64,000 nucleotides of DNA from Verrucomicrobiaceae bacterium. Lineage in GTDB: Bacteria > Verrucomicrobiota > Verrucomicrobiia > Verrucomicrobiales > Verrucomicrobiaceae. Location: NCBI GenBank assembly GCA_016795365.1, contig JAEUHN010000053.1:60099-124098 (forward strand), in the 5' to 3' direction. A model generated the notes under the pieces. That model saw nothing but the letters and a program-made list of their open reading frames with translations. It ran no database searches and was not told the DNA's origin. Made by a program: the position numbers and the translations under genes. This document shows, one piece after another, positions 7,141-16,492 of the stretch (position 1 is the first letter of the stretch; each line of letters starts with the position of its first letter).

Positions 7141-10100
7141 CTACTTTCCGCCCTTGAGGCAGATCACGGTGCCATCGAGCTGGCTGATGAACACGGCACC
7201 ACCTGCCGCTGCCATGCCATCCCAGGTGGGCGGGCTCTGTAGCTTGGTGGTGGTGAGGATCTTGCCCGTCGATTTCTCGATCGCGAGCAGATCGGCACCG
7301 TGTTTGCCATCGAGCAATTCGTCCTGCTGCTTGAGCGCGGGCTCGATGGTCCGGTCGTCCTTGCTCATGCGCTGCATGGCATCTTCTTCGTCCACCACAT
7401 CGGCGGGACCGGCGACGAACAGCACGTTGTTGGTGAGTGCCATGCCGCGAGCGATGATCGGAATCTCGTTCGCCCAATGAGGGTCCACAAAGTAGCCATT
7501 GGCGGGCATCGCCACCTGATTGGCTGCGGCTGCTCCGGGGCCTTGCTTGGGCGCATCGCTGGCCATGTGGAGGGCGAAGCTGTCCTTGGCGGCTCCACCT
7601 TCATAATGAAGGTCGCCAGCGGGTTGGGTGGGGAGCTTCGATTCGCTCAAGTCCTTGGCGTTCTTCCCATCGAAGGTGATGGAAACCACGGTCTTGGCAC
7701 CGGCAGGAGGAGCCAGCGATGGGTCGGTGGCGAGGCTCTTGGCATCTTCGGGACGAATCGCGGAGAGATGGACGCGGATCGAGTCGATGAAGCCAGTGAA
7801 GCTGGGCAGTTCGGGGAAGACCTTGCTGCCGTTGTTGTCGCCGATGGAGAGGCCGAGGTTCGGGTTCTTGGGCATGAGGCTGGGTGCCTTGCCTTCGGCG
7901 GCGAGCTGTCCGTCCACGTAGAGTTTCATGGCACCGCCATCGGCCAGGACCCCGGCAATGTGGTGCCAGTTGTCATCGATCGGAGCGGGGGCATGGATGA
8001 AGGTGACCTTGTTGTTGATCACCACATTGAACTGTGGCCGAGCGCCGTTGATGGCTAGTCCGTAGCCCTGGGCGCTGCCACCTTGAGTGACGATCACGCC
8101 ATTGGGCTGCTCGCCGCGCACCCAGGCCTCGACGGTGAAAGGCTTGCCGCTGGGGTCCAGTTTGTCGGACTTCGCGATCGAGACCGCAGGCTCCGTCTCA
8201 CGCTCGGCCTTGGCAGCCTTGGCTCCTTTCTTCGCAGCCTTTTTGGCTCTTGGATTGCCTGCCTGCAAAGCGACGGCAAGCTGCGATTCGCTGACCTTCG
8301 GGGCCTCCTTCGGCGCACTGAAGAGATGGTGCTCCAGCGGGGTGGTCCATTTGTAATACTGCGGCTTGCGGGCAAAGGAATAAACGTCCTTGTCGTCAAC
8401 GCACAGGATGCGTCCAGCGGGGGTGAACTTGCCGGCCTGGTAGTAGCCGTTGTGGCCGCCTGCCATGTTTTTGCCGTAAATCCAGTAACTGCGGTGGAAC
8501 CAGGAATCGTCCAAGAAACCCATCGGGGCAAAGACGTGAGCGCCTTCGCCTTGCTGATTGGCTCCGTGACCGATGGAGTTGCCGCTCCTGACGCCGAACT
8601 CGCTGCGCGTGCCGTCGGCATTGAAGCGCTGCGATTTGAGGTAGGTGCTCTTGCCGTCGCTCACGAGAATGTCTGCGAGGCCCGCAGGCATCTGGAGCGT
8701 TTGGTGGGAATCCTGAAAGTCGCCACCGGTGAGGGGGTCCTTGTCGTCCACGCTGGTCTCGACCAGCTTCGAGCCGGACTCGACGTCGATCTTGAGAAAC
8801 CGGAGGCCGCCATCCATGAAGTTGGAACGGCCCGCGACGAACTGGGCGACATTGCCCTCCATCAAGACGCTGCCGCTGACGGGCCAGACGCTCTCGAGGC
8901 CCTCGAAGGCCATGTGGCGATCCGCCTTCGGAGCGCCGCGGAACCGCCAGGCCATGACGCCGTCCGAGGCGCGCAGGCAATAAACCCAGCCATCCGCGCA
9001 GCCAAACACGACGCGTCCTTTCCAGATGCTGGGCGGGGAGTCGATGCGGCCACCCGCCGTGAAGTGCCACACCGGGGTGCCGGTTTTCTGATTGAGCGCA
9101 TGAACGGTGTGCTGCTCGATCTGGGCGACGAAGACCTTGCCTTCACCCACGCTGATGGAGCTGAGCTTGCCACCGAGTTTCGTGCTCCAGCCTTCTCCGA
9201 GGTTGGGACTCACATTGGCCCGGAGGAAACCCGCTCGACCAGGGGAGCCACGATAGGTCGGCCAGTCGTTCTTGGAGGGTTCGACGGCATCCGCAAACGT
9301 ATCCTCAAACGCCGGGCCTTTCTCGAGTCGGCCTTCGTCACTGTCGCTGAGCGACGGTTTCCGACGGATGTCGATCTTCGGAGCCATGGCATTGATGCCA
9401 TAGAGCTTGGTTTCGGGGTAGCACGCGCAGTTGTGGGGCGGCGCATAAACGAGGCCATTGGCAGGCATCACGCCATAGAGGCAAGCTCCACGGACCCAAT
9501 GATTGATGTCCCAGCTCTTCTTGTCGAGATCGACGAATTCAACGCCCGTGCGGGACGGCATGATGAAATTCTCTGTCGCCTTCGAAATGTAGCAGCGGTG
9601 ATGGAACCAATAGGTGCCTTCACGCACATTCGGCGGGATCTCGGCCTTCACTTCGCCCGTGCGAGGATCGCGACCTTTGAAAACGCCATCCTGTTGGCCG
9701 CTCGTGGTGCCCGCGCACCAGACCAGGCCGCGCGCAATCATGAGGTCCTGGAGGGATTGATAGCCGCTGTTGGGGTGCTCGTCGGTCCAGAGCTTCTTGC
9801 CGGTGGCGAGGTCATAGCTGGTCATGTGCCCCTCGCCGCCTGCGAACAGGACGACGTCCTTGTAGATCAACACGCGAGGCCCAAAGTTCATCGTAATGTT
9901 GGCGCGACGTTTCGCCGCTTCGCTGACCCATGCTTGTTCTCCCGTGGCGCGGTTCAGACAGACCACCTTTTCGCCATCGTGGAAAACGACATGCTTGTCA
10001 TCCATGCAAGGGGACAGCGGAGCAATGGTCATGTCTTTGGACCACACGGTCGCGCCAGACTCGGTATCGATCAGCATCAGCCCGCGCTTGATCTTCTCGT

Positions 10101-11118
10101 CCCAGAAGTAGCCTCCATCAGCCCGGCCCTGGTCGGTGCCTTGATTGATGCGGAAGCCCTCACGCTCGTCGTTTTCATCCTTCCTGACCAAGGTGAGGAG
10201 ATGCTTCCCTTCGACGATGATCTCCTCGCAGGTTTTGGTTTGAGGATACTCGCGGATCAATTCGCCAGTCCGAGCATCCAGGCATGAGATGTGGGTGGCG
10301 CGGGCAAGTGTGACATAGACTTTGTCATCAACGGCAACGATGCGGCGCGTCAGCTGAGTGGGGCCGCTCTTCAATGGCCAAAGGTGATACTGCCAGTCAG
10401 GAATGTCCTTGGTCCAGAGAATCATGCCATTGTAGCCATCGCGTGCGATCAGCTTCCAGTGGGGAGGCAACATGATGGAAATGCGCGAACCCATGTCCAT
10501 GATGTAAAAAATGCGGCCATTGTTGCTGACCATGCCACTGATCGAGGACATTCTGTCATGGTGACGCGACCATCGGGGACTGCCTACCCACTGTAGATTC
10601 TCCGGCGGGCCAACGGCTGTGTCTTGGGAGACAGGGTTGTTGTTGGGGCCGTGGAGGTAATGGGTCCAATCATCCATCCGGAGATCCTTGGGCTTGGTCG
10701 TCTTGGTCCATTGATTACCGGACTTGGCATACAGCGATCCGTTTGGTGCGAGAACCCTCATCAATTCGTCGTCAGCGAGGCCGAGTTTGTCTTCGATGAC
10801 GATCAAATTGATCATACCGTCGAGATACGGCAGCGAATCGCCCGTCAATCTTTCGACCGCAACCTGACCATACAGACCCCCAGCACGCATCCACTCGCGG
10901 GCGGAAGTAATCTTTGCCTCATCGCGATCGAGTCCATGGACCAGAGTTCCATCGTTTTGCTTGAGAGAGGCAGTGAGTTTACCGTCGCCAATTCCAAGAT
11001 GAACGACGATTCCGCCGGTCGTGTGGGTTGCCTTGAGAATAGTGATTGCGTCATCATTTGGAGACGCAAGGGCAAGAGCAGGAAGGGCAAAAAGAGCGAG
11101 GAATAAACGTCGGGCCAT
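7141..11118 (-). CDS. Exported fusion protein: methyltransferase-like domain, PQQ-type propeller and LamG domain
   Basis: The protein has about 1,325 residues. I chose the ATG at 11118 because it opens directly on a signal peptide, MARRLFLALFALPALALA. Residues about 20-140 resemble a Rossmann methyltransferase: GGIVVHLGIGDGKLT matches the SAM-binding glycine loop, followed by HGLDRD and VERLTGDSLPYLD. Next comes a long PQQ/quinoprotein-like propeller with repeats such as SCLDARTGELI, VVCLNRATGEQAW, TSYDLATGKKLW and HALNQKTGTPVW. A concanavalin/LamG domain (PFTVEAWVRGEQ...WHHIAGVLADG...LYVDGQL) lies at about residues 970-1130, after a Lys/Ala-rich linker. The end returns to propeller-like sequence, ending GTVICLKGGK. 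It is the upstream gene of a two-gene unit with the heme-binding protein. The substrate is unknown, and whether the SAM-like domain is active outside the cytoplasm is doubtful. Confidence 0.82.
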   Translation of the reverse strand: MARRLFLALFALPALALASPNDDAITILKATHTTGGIVVHLGIGDGKLTASLKQNDGTLVHGLDRDEAKITSAREWMRAGGLYGQVAVERLTGDSLPYLDGMINLIVIEDKLGLADDELMRVLAPNGSLYAKSGNQWTKTTKPKDLRMDDWTHYLHGPNNNPVSQDTAVGPPENLQWVGSPRWSRHHDRMSSISGMVSNNGRIFYIMDMGSRISIMLPPHWKLIARDGYNGMILWTKDIPDWQYHLWPLKSGPTQLTRRIVAVDDKVYVTLARATHISCLDARTGELIREYPQTKTCEEIIVEGKHLLTLVRKDENDEREGFRINQGTDQGRADGGYFWDEKIKRGLMLIDTESGATVWSKDMTIAPLSPCMDDKHVVFHDGEKVVCLNRATGEQAWVSEAAKRRANITMNFGPRVLIYKDVVLFAGGEGHMTSYDLATGKKLWTDEHPNSGYQSLQDLMIARGLVWCAGTTSGQQDGVFKGRDPRTGEVKAEIPPNVREGTYWFHHRCYISKATENFIMPSRTGVEFVDLDKKSWDINHWVRGACLYGVMPANGLVYAPPHNCACYPETKLYGINAMAPKIDIRRKPSLSDSDEGRLEKGPAFEDTFADAVEPSKNDWPTYRGSPGRAGFLRANVSPNLGEGWSTKLGGKLSSISVGEGKVFVAQIEQHTVHALNQKTGTPVWHFTAGGRIDSPPSIWKGRVVFGCADGWVYCLRASDGVMAWRFRGAPKADRHMAFEGLESVWPVSGSVLMEGNVAQFVAGRSNFMDGGLRFLKIDVESGSKLVETSVDDKDPLTGGDFQDSHQTLQMPAGLADILVSDGKSTYLKSQRFNADGTRSEFGVRSGNSIGHGANQQGEGAHVFAPMGFLDDSWFHRSYWIYGKNMAGGHNGYYQAGKFTPAGRILCVDDKDVYSFARKPQYYKWTTPLEHHLFSAPKEAPKVSESQLAVALQAGNPRAKKAAKKGAKAAKAERETEPAVSIAKSDKLDPSGKPFTVEAWVRGEQPNGVIVTQGGSAQGYGLAINGARPQFNVVINNKVTFIHAPAPIDDNWHHIAGVLADGGAMKLYVDGQLAAEGKAPSLMPKNPNLGLSIGDNNGSKVFPELPSFTGFIDSIRVHLSAIRPEDAKSLATDPSLAPPAGAKTVVSITFDGKNAKDLSESKLPTQPAGDLHYEGGAAKDSFALHMASDAPKQGPGAAAANQVAMPANGYFVDPHWANEIPIIARGMALTNNVLFVAGPADVVDEEDAMQRMSKDDRTIEPALKQQDELLDGKHGADLLAIEKSTGKILTTTKLQSPPTWDGMAAAGGAVFISQLDGTVICLKGGK

Positions 11119-11242
11119 GGCCGTGGGAACGTGGGGTATCACACTCACCTGTCACTAAAGATGAAGTGGCAAAGAACGAGCATCCCGCCTTCCAACGTTG
11201 GTTCGGCATCAAAGTCGAATGATCGTCAATGAAACGGGAAGG

Positions 11243-11304
11243 GCGCTGGATATAGCGCACGCTGGGATGTTAGGTGCGACTAATAATTGAGAGTCGCTAT
11301 CCAG
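11243..11304. other. Nested and partly exclusive stem-loops (possible structured RNA or binding site)
   Basis: CTGGATA at 11246-11252 is complementary to TATCCAG at 11298-11304. Directly inside the second arm is a hairpin of GCGACT (11276-11281) and AGTCGC (11292-11297). A competing hairpin, GCGCT (11243-11247) with AGCGC (11254-11258), shares bases with the outer stem, so the two cannot form together. This could be a leader of the minus-strand gene starting at 11118 or part of a small RNA. No known riboswitch class is recognised. Confidence 0.35.
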
Positions 11305-11533
11305 ACTGCAAGAAGACCTGCTCTAAACTCTCGTGGGTGTGAGCAAGTGTGAATAACTTTCGAGCTCGAACTGCTAGAGCCTCAACAACCTCTCGACATC
11401 CCTTTTGCTTTCAGTGATCGCCTTGGTTTCGACAACGAGAAAAAAGTTCAAAAAGCATTTGCCAGCCCTGACTTCACTGCTAGCCTCCGCGCTCCCACAG
11501 CCTGGGCATTCACTCCATGAAAGCCCTATTCTC

Positions 11534-11557
11534 AAAGGCCCGTTTCGGCGGGCCTTT
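11534..11557 (+). terminator. Terminator-like hairpin upstream of rpsL
   Basis: AAAGGCCCG (11534-11542), a 6-base loop and CGGGCCTTT (11549-11557) form a perfect 9-bp stem with the A..T framing typical of intrinsic terminators. The following tract is only CTTTACTAT, so termination would be moderate. No gene ends nearby on either strand. It may end a small RNA or attenuate the ribosomal transcript about 115 bases before rpsL. Confidence 0.45.
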
Positions 11558-11673
11558 ACTATCGGTAAGCGACTCCGGACAAATGGCGCATCTTTGCTGT
11601 GAGATGGGTTAGTTGTCTTCTGGTGTCGCAACGATAGCGAACTTTGTGCCAGTAAGATTCTAGATATTACTCT

Positions 11674-12075
11674 ATGCCCACCATTAATCAGCTTGTGAAG
11701 CACGGACGCTCTGCGAAGGCGGAAAAGTCCAAGTCTCCTGCTCTGACCAACTGTCCGCAGCGGCGGGGTGTGTGTTTGCAGGTTATGACCCGCACTCCAA
11801 AGAAGCCAAACTCAGCTTTGCGTAAGGTAGCAAAGGTTCGGCTCACCAATGGATTCGAAGTGATCGCCTACATCGGTGGTGAAGGTCACAATCTCCAGGA
11901 GCACAGCATTGTCCTCGTTCGTGGTGGTCGTGTAAAAGATTTGCCGGGTGTCCGTTACCACATCGTTCGTGGAACGCTTGACTGCTTGGGTGTTGAGGCT
12001 CGTCGCCGTGGGCGTTCGAAGTATGGTGCCAAGCGTCCGAAGGCTGGTGCTGCTGCGGCGGCCAAGAAGAAATAA
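11674..12075 (+). CDS. rpsL: 30S ribosomal protein S12
   Basis: The protein has 133 residues and starts [12 protein letters not shown]. The decoding-centre loops are intact, with [17 protein letters not shown] and [13 protein letters not shown]; the two Lys residues whose mutation gives streptomycin resistance in other bacteria are both present, so the sequence predicts a sensitive S12. The C-terminus carries a basic Ala/Lys tail (GAAAAAKKK) beyond the usual end. It is the first gene of a merged str-S10-spc cluster, followed after 42 bp by rpsG. Confidence 0.99.
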   Translation: MPTINQLVKHGRSAKAEKSKSPALTNCPQRRGVCLQVMTRTPKKPNSALRKVAKVRLTNGFEVIAYIGGEGHNLQEHSIVLVRGGRVKDLPGVRYHIVRGTLDCLGVEARRRGRSKYGAKRPKAGAAAAAKKK

Positions 12076-12117
12076 GGCAAGGCTCACGAGGAAACCAAAC
12101 TTTAAAGTTCCAAGCTC

Positions 12118-12591
12118 ATGGCTCGCAGAAAAAGAATTTACAAGAAGGAAGAAAAGCGTGACTCACGCTACGACAGTCAGCTCGTTGCGCACTTCATCGC
12201 CAAGGTCATGTATGATGGCAAGAAGTCCCTTGCGGAGCGCATTGTTTACCGTGCTATCGACAAGCTGAATGAGAAAGGTGAGGCTGTTGATCCTCTTGAA
12301 TTGCTTAATCGCGCCGTGGAGAATGCTAAGCCTCGTGTTGAAGTAAAGGCTCGTCGTGTGGGTGGCGCTACTTACCCCGTTCCTCTGGAAGTCTCGCCGG
12401 CCCGCTCCGAAGCTCTCGCGCTTCGCTGGATCGTTGGGTTTGCGCGTGGTCGTAAAGGTATGTCGATGTATTCGGCCCTCGCTAATGAGTTGAAGGATGC
12501 CGCATCCAATCAAGGAAACGCTGTCCGTAAGCGTGACGACGTTCATAAGCAGGCACAAGCAAACCGCGCATTCGCCCACTTCCGCTTCTAG
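12118..12591 (+). CDS. rpsG: 30S ribosomal protein S7
   Basis: The protein has 157 residues, the usual length, beginning MARRKRIYKKEEKRDSRY. S7 nucleates assembly of the 30S head on 16S rRNA. Conserved parts are YDGKKSLAERIVYRA, NAKPRVEVKARRVGGATYPVP and FARGRKGMSMYSALANEL. It sits between rpsL and fusA as in the str operon of most bacteria; S7 is often the autoregulator of that operon, but no matching target structure was identified here. Confidence 0.99.
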   Translation: MARRKRIYKKEEKRDSRYDSQLVAHFIAKVMYDGKKSLAERIVYRAIDKLNEKGEAVDPLELLNRAVENAKPRVEVKARRVGGATYPVPLEVSPARSEALALRWIVGFARGRKGMSMYSALANELKDAASNQGNAVRKRDDVHKQAQANRAFAHFRF

Positions 12592-12639
12592 TTTCCCAAT
12601 CTCGAGTAGCTCTACTTCGAAAAAGTCAAATCACTGCCA

Positions 12640-14790
12640 ATGTCTAATCGGAACTCACCAAATCGCGAATATCCACTGGAGCGCACGCGCAATATCGGAA
12701 TTTGCGCGCACATCGATGCTGGAAAGACTACGCTCACGGAGCGAATTCTTTTCTACACCGGTATGATTCATCGCATCGGGGAAGTGCATGATGGTGCCGC
12801 CACGACAGACTGGATGGAGCAGGAGAAAGAGCGCGGCATTACCATTACTTCCGCGGCTGTGACTGCGAAGTGGAAGCAGATGAAGGAGGAGGGCGTCTTC
12901 AAACTCAATGAACTTCAAGACATCCGCGTAAATATTATCGACACTCCAGGACACGTTGACTTCACTGCCGAAGTTGAGCGCTCCCTCCGTGTTCTTGATG
13001 GCGCGATCTTTGTGCTTTGCGGAGTTGCTGGCGTTCAGCCTCAGTCTGAAACTGTGTATCGCCAGGCCGAGAAGTATGGAGTTCCTCGCATCGCGTTCGT
13101 CAACAAGATGGACCGTGTGGGCGCGAATTTCGATAACGTAGTCAAGGATGTTCGCGAGAAGTTAGGGGCAAATGCTTGGCCCATTCTGATTCCGATTGGA
13201 GCAGAAGATACTCTGTCTGGTCAGATCGACGTCATCAACAAGAAGGCTATTATTTACGCCGATAACGATCGCCTAGGATCGACATACTCGGTGCGTGAAC
13301 TCCAGGGCGACGAAGTGGCAAAGTGCGAAGACGCATACGCTGGGCTGGTCGAAGAACTCTGCAATGTTGATGATGAGCTGGGAACGATGTTCCTCGAAGA
13401 GAAGCCAATCACGATCCCTGATGTGAAAAGGGCTCTGCGCAGAGCTGTCATCGCAAACAAAATTATCCCGATGGCGGGCGGATCGGCGTTCAAGAACAAG
13501 GGCGTTCAATACCTGATTGATGCGGTTATCGACTATCTACCAAGCCCCATTGACATCCCTGCGGCCAAAGGTATCAACCCTGACGACCACAGCATCGTGG
13601 TTGAGGCCGAGGCTGACGACAATGCTAAGTTCTGCTCTCTTGGATTCAAGCTTTGGAGCGACAAGTTTGGCAGGCTCGTTTTCTTCCGAGTTTACTCTGG
13701 GGTTATCCGCAAGGGAGACACCATTTACAACCCGCGTAATCGCAAGTCCGAACGCGTAGGTCGCTTGATTCAGATTCAGGCAGCTCAGCAGAAGGATATC
13801 GACGTTGTGTATTCGGGTGATATCGCGGCCATGGTTGGAGTTCGTGATGTCCGGACCGGCGACACATTGTGTGATGAAGATTTCGAGATTCAACTTGAGC
13901 CACCTTCGTTCCCTGAGCCAGTGATTAGCATGTCGATCGAGCCGAAGACGAAGGGCGATCAAGAGAAGATGGCCAACGCCCTCCAGCGGCTTTCTGAGGA
14001 AGATCCAACATTCTTCGTCAAAACCGACGAGGAAACGGGTCAGACCATCATCGCTGGCATGGGTGAGTTGCATCTTGAAATTCTTCGCGACCGAATGCTC
14101 AGAGAGCACAAGGTTGATACCGTGGCAGGAAAGCCGCAGATTGCTTACCGTGAGACCATTACTCAGTCGGCGGGGGGCGAGGGTAAGCTTGTGAAGCAGT
14201 CGGGAGGACGTGGGCAGTATGGTCATGTGATCCTCAGTGTTGCACCGAATGAGAAAGGCAAGGGACTGACGATCGAAAACAAGGTTGTTGGTGGCACAAT
14301 TCCGAAGGAATACATCAACGCTTGTAAGGCTGGTGTCACAGAGGCCGTCCTCAATGGAATCATTGCTGGCTATCCAGTAATTGATGTGCACGTAGACCTC
14401 TTGGATGGCTCGAGTCACGAAGTTGACTCTAATGAAAATGCCTTCAAAATGGCAGCCATCTTTGCTGTTAAGGATGCCTTCAAAAAGGCCAAGTGCATTT
14501 TGCTCGAGCCGATCATGGCTGTCGAGTGCTCGACTCCTGAAACATATCAGGGCGACCTGATGGGCGACCTCAACCGTCGTCGCGGCAAGATTCAGGGTAT
14601 GGATTCGAAGGGCTCGCTGTGCGTTCTCAAGGCTGAAGTCCCTCTTTCTGAAATGTTTGGTTATTCGACTGCCATTCGCACTCTTTCGAGTGGTCGAGCA
14701 AGCTACACGATGACGCCATCGCACTTTGAGCAGGTGCCACAGAACATCGTTGAGCAGATCGTCGAGCAAAGAGGCGGCTCCAAGTCCTAA
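12640..14790 (+). CDS. fusA: Elongation factor G
   Basis: The protein has 716 residues and catalyses GTP-driven translocation on the ribosome. The G motifs are clear: AHIDAGKTTLTERI (P-loop), RGITITSAAV (switch I), DTPGHVDFTAEVERS (G3) and NKMDRVGANF (G4). Domain II (LFFRVYSGVIRKGDT), domain III (ISMSIEPKTKGDQEKM), domain IV (KQSGGRGQYGHVIL) and domain V (LLEPIMAVECSTPE) follow in order. Between switch I and G3 the segment KWKQMKEEGVFKLNELQDIR is several residues longer than in E. coli EF-G. It lies 48 bp after rpsG; no tuf gene follows, and the cluster continues directly into rpsJ. Confidence 0.99.
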   Translation: MSNRNSPNREYPLERTRNIGICAHIDAGKTTLTERILFYTGMIHRIGEVHDGAATTDWMEQEKERGITITSAAVTAKWKQMKEEGVFKLNELQDIRVNIIDTPGHVDFTAEVERSLRVLDGAIFVLCGVAGVQPQSETVYRQAEKYGVPRIAFVNKMDRVGANFDNVVKDVREKLGANAWPILIPIGAEDTLSGQIDVINKKAIIYADNDRLGSTYSVRELQGDEVAKCEDAYAGLVEELCNVDDELGTMFLEEKPITIPDVKRALRRAVIANKIIPMAGGSAFKNKGVQYLIDAVIDYLPSPIDIPAAKGINPDDHSIVVEAEADDNAKFCSLGFKLWSDKFGRLVFFRVYSGVIRKGDTIYNPRNRKSERVGRLIQIQAAQQKDIDVVYSGDIAAMVGVRDVRTGDTLCDEDFEIQLEPPSFPEPVISMSIEPKTKGDQEKMANALQRLSEEDPTFFVKTDEETGQTIIAGMGELHLEILRDRMLREHKVDTVAGKPQIAYRETITQSAGGEGKLVKQSGGRGQYGHVILSVAPNEKGKGLTIENKVVGGTIPKEYINACKAGVTEAVLNGIIAGYPVIDVHVDLLDGSSHEVDSNENAFKMAAIFAVKDAFKKAKCILLEPIMAVECSTPETYQGDLMGDLNRRRGKIQGMDSKGSLCVLKAEVPLSEMFGYSTAIRTLSSGRASYTMTPSHFEQVPQNIVEQIVEQRGGSKS

Positions 14791-14822
14791 AGCAAAAAAG
14801 TTTAATATTAAATCTATAAGCT

Positions 14823-15131
14823 ATGCAAAGCCAACGCATCAGAATCAAGCTTCGCGCCTACGACTATAGGACGCTGGACAAGTCGACAGCCGACATTGTT
14901 GAGACCGCTAAGCGCACAGGGGCCAAGGTGGCAGGGCCGATTCCGCTTCCGACCCGGATTGAGAAGTTCACAGTGAATCGTTCACCACACGTTGACAAGA
15001 AGTCCCAGGACCAATTTGAAATTCGAACCCACAAGAGGTTGCTTCATATTGTTGATCCGACAGCACGCACCGTCGATGAGCTAAAGAAGCTCAATCTTCC
15101 ATCCGGTGTCGATATTACTATTCGCATTTAG
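14823..15131 (+). CDS. rpsJ: 30S ribosomal protein S10
   Basis: The protein has 102 residues and starts [21 protein letters not shown]. It contains the conserved loop [24 protein letters not shown] and the pattern [14 protein letters not shown]10 is part of the 30S head and in some bacteria acts with NusB in antitermination. The 30 bases before the ATG are almost pure A/T and contain no Shine-Dalgarno sequence. It begins the S10 section, joined directly to fusA. Confidence 0.99.
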   Translation: MQSQRIRIKLRAYDYRTLDKSTADIVETAKRTGAKVAGPIPLPTRIEKFTVNRSPHVDKKSQDQFEIRTHKRLLHIVDPTARTVDELKKLNLPSGVDITIRI

Positions 15132-15150
15132 AACTCAACCAGGAGATATT

Positions 15151-15855
15151 ATGGGCCTCGGTCTTATTGGAAAAAAACTTGGCATGTCACACGTGTTTGC
15201 TGCGGACGGCTCTATGGTCCCGGTGACTGTGCTTGATGTGAAGGGTAATCAGGTTCTTCAAGTGAAGTCTGCTTCTGGGAAGGATAAATACAGTGCGGTT
15301 CAGGTCGGATTTGACGATCAAAAGCCGAGCAGGGTCTCAAAGCCTCTTTTGGGGCACATCTCGAAGCATTCGGGCTCCCCAAAGAAGCACATCCGCGAGT
15401 TCAGAACCAGCGAGGAGGTCGCTTCAGCCACGAATTCAGGGGCGGTGATCGGTGCAGAACTATTTCCACCTGAGTCTTGGGTAGATGTCATTGGAACTAC
15501 TAAGGGTAAGGGGTTTCAGGGTGTTGTGAAACGTTATGGTTTCGCAGGTCAGCCTATGAGCCATGGTTCCATGATGCACAGGAGACCGGGATCCATTGGT
15601 TGCCGTCTGACTCCAGGTCTAGTCTGGAAGAATCAGAAGATGCCAGGACAGATGGGCCATGTTAGAAGGACTACCCAGAATCTGAAGGTGGTTCAGTCCC
15701 GTGCAGCCGAGGGTCTTTTGCTGATTGCGGGTTGTGTTCCTGGCGCTTCGGGAGACTACGTGGTTATCAGGCCAGCAATCAAGAATCCCGCAGCCCGGAT
15801 CGCTAAGTCACAGGCTGCCAAGGCCAATGCAAAGGGGCCAGCCAAGAAGAAATAG
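15151..15855 (+). CDS. rplC: 50S ribosomal protein L3
   Basis: The protein has about 234 residues from the ATG at 15151 (MGLGLIGKKLGMSHVF), which has AGGAG just upstream; a longer frame from 15106 would overlap rpsJ and adds no family sequence. Conserved regions are GTTKGKGFQGVVKRYGF, GQPMSHGSMMHRRPGSIG and KMPGQMGHVRRTTQNL. L3 helps start 50S assembly and reaches to the peptidyl transferase centre. The C-terminus has an Ala/Lys-rich tail. Confidence 0.98.
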   Translation: MGLGLIGKKLGMSHVFAADGSMVPVTVLDVKGNQVLQVKSASGKDKYSAVQVGFDDQKPSRVSKPLLGHISKHSGSPKKHIREFRTSEEVASATNSGAVIGAELFPPESWVDVIGTTKGKGFQGVVKRYGFAGQPMSHGSMMHRRPGSIGCRLTPGLVWKNQKMPGQMGHVRRTTQNLKVVQSRAAEGLLLIAGCVPGASGDYVVIRPAIKNPAARIAKSQAAKANAKGPAKKK

Positions 15856-15878
15856 CGCGTTAATCAATGATTTGTCCT

Positions 15879-16490
15879 ATGTCGGCGAAAATACTATCAA
15901 TCGAAGCAGCTAAACAGGCCAACATCACCCTTCCAGAGGAGGGCAAAGGTCAACAAGCTCTTTATCAGACTCTCGTGGCTTACAGAGCTGCGCGTCGCCT
16001 GGGAACAGCTTGCACCAAGTCACGCGATCAGGTGGCTGGTAGTGGAAAAAAGCTCTGGAAGCAGAAGGGAACAGGCAATGCTCGTATGGGTAGCCGTCGT
16101 TCTCCAATCTGGCGAGGAGGTGGTGTCGTCTGGGGACCTAAACCCAGAGATTACTCGAAAAAAGTGAACGGCAAGGTGAAACAGCTAGCTCTCAGGACTG
16201 CGCTCGCAGCCCGGATTCATGATGGCGATGTCATCGTTACTGATCACGTGCAGGTTACTGATGGAAAGACCAAAAGCTTTATCAAACTACTGAAGGGTGT
16301 GACCGATGCACAGAAAGTTGCGGTGGTTGGCCAGTTTGATCAAGTAACACTCAGAGCTGCACGCAATTTGGGAACAATCTACATGGTGAGGTCGGAAGAC
16401 GTAAATGCTGAGCACTTGCTCAACTGCCAGAAAGTTGTTATTACCCAGCAAGCACTCGAGATTTTGGCCCGGAGGACTGCTAACGAATAG
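15879..16490 (+). CDS. rplD: 50S ribosomal protein L4
   Basis: The protein has about 203 residues from the ATG at 15879 (MSAKILSIEAAKQ); an ATG four codons earlier is possible. The extended loop that lines the exit tunnel is present as GSGKKLWKQKGTGNARMGS, then RSPIWRGGGVVWGPKPRDYS. It belongs to the S10 section and follows rplC by 23 bp. In E. coli L4 controls the S10 operon, but no leader of that kind can be placed here because the S10 section is joined to fusA. Confidence 0.97.
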   Translation: MSAKILSIEAAKQANITLPEEGKGQQALYQTLVAYRAARRLGTACTKSRDQVAGSGKKLWKQKGTGNARMGSRRSPIWRGGGVVWGPKPRDYSKKVNGKVKQLALRTALAARIHDGDVIVTDHVQVTDGKTKSFIKLLKGVTDAQKVAVVGQFDQVTLRAARNLGTIYMVRSEDVNAEHLLNCQKVVITQQALEILARRTANE

Positions 16491-16492
16491 TC

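Larger units (their letters stand above)
11119..11673. other. Divergent intergenic region between the exported-protein unit and the ribosomal cluster
   Basis: No convincing gene is present in these 555 bases; short frames of 65 and 109 codons on opposite strands have unlikely compositions. The region must carry the promoters of both flanking units. Two structured elements stand out, a nested stem-loop near 11243-11304 and a terminator-like hairpin at 11534-11557; both are listed separately. Confidence 0.6.

Noticed and set aside
7085..7477. N-terminal extension of the heme-binding protein to 7477
   Set aside because: It would overlap the upstream propeller gene by more than 300 bases; the signal peptide starts at 7084 or 7075.
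8083..10287. 734-codon plus-strand frame opposite the propeller-methyltransferase gene
   Set aside because: It has no recognisable domain, and the minus strand encodes a clear propeller and LamG protein over the same region.
11160..11400. Possible tRNA in the divergent gap
   Set aside because: GTTCG-like segments occur, but no acceptor stem, anticodon arm and T arm fit together on either strand.
11374..11703. Short frames on both strands upstream of rpsL
   Set aside because: They cross the terminator-like hairpin and overlap rpsL; composition is not protein-like.
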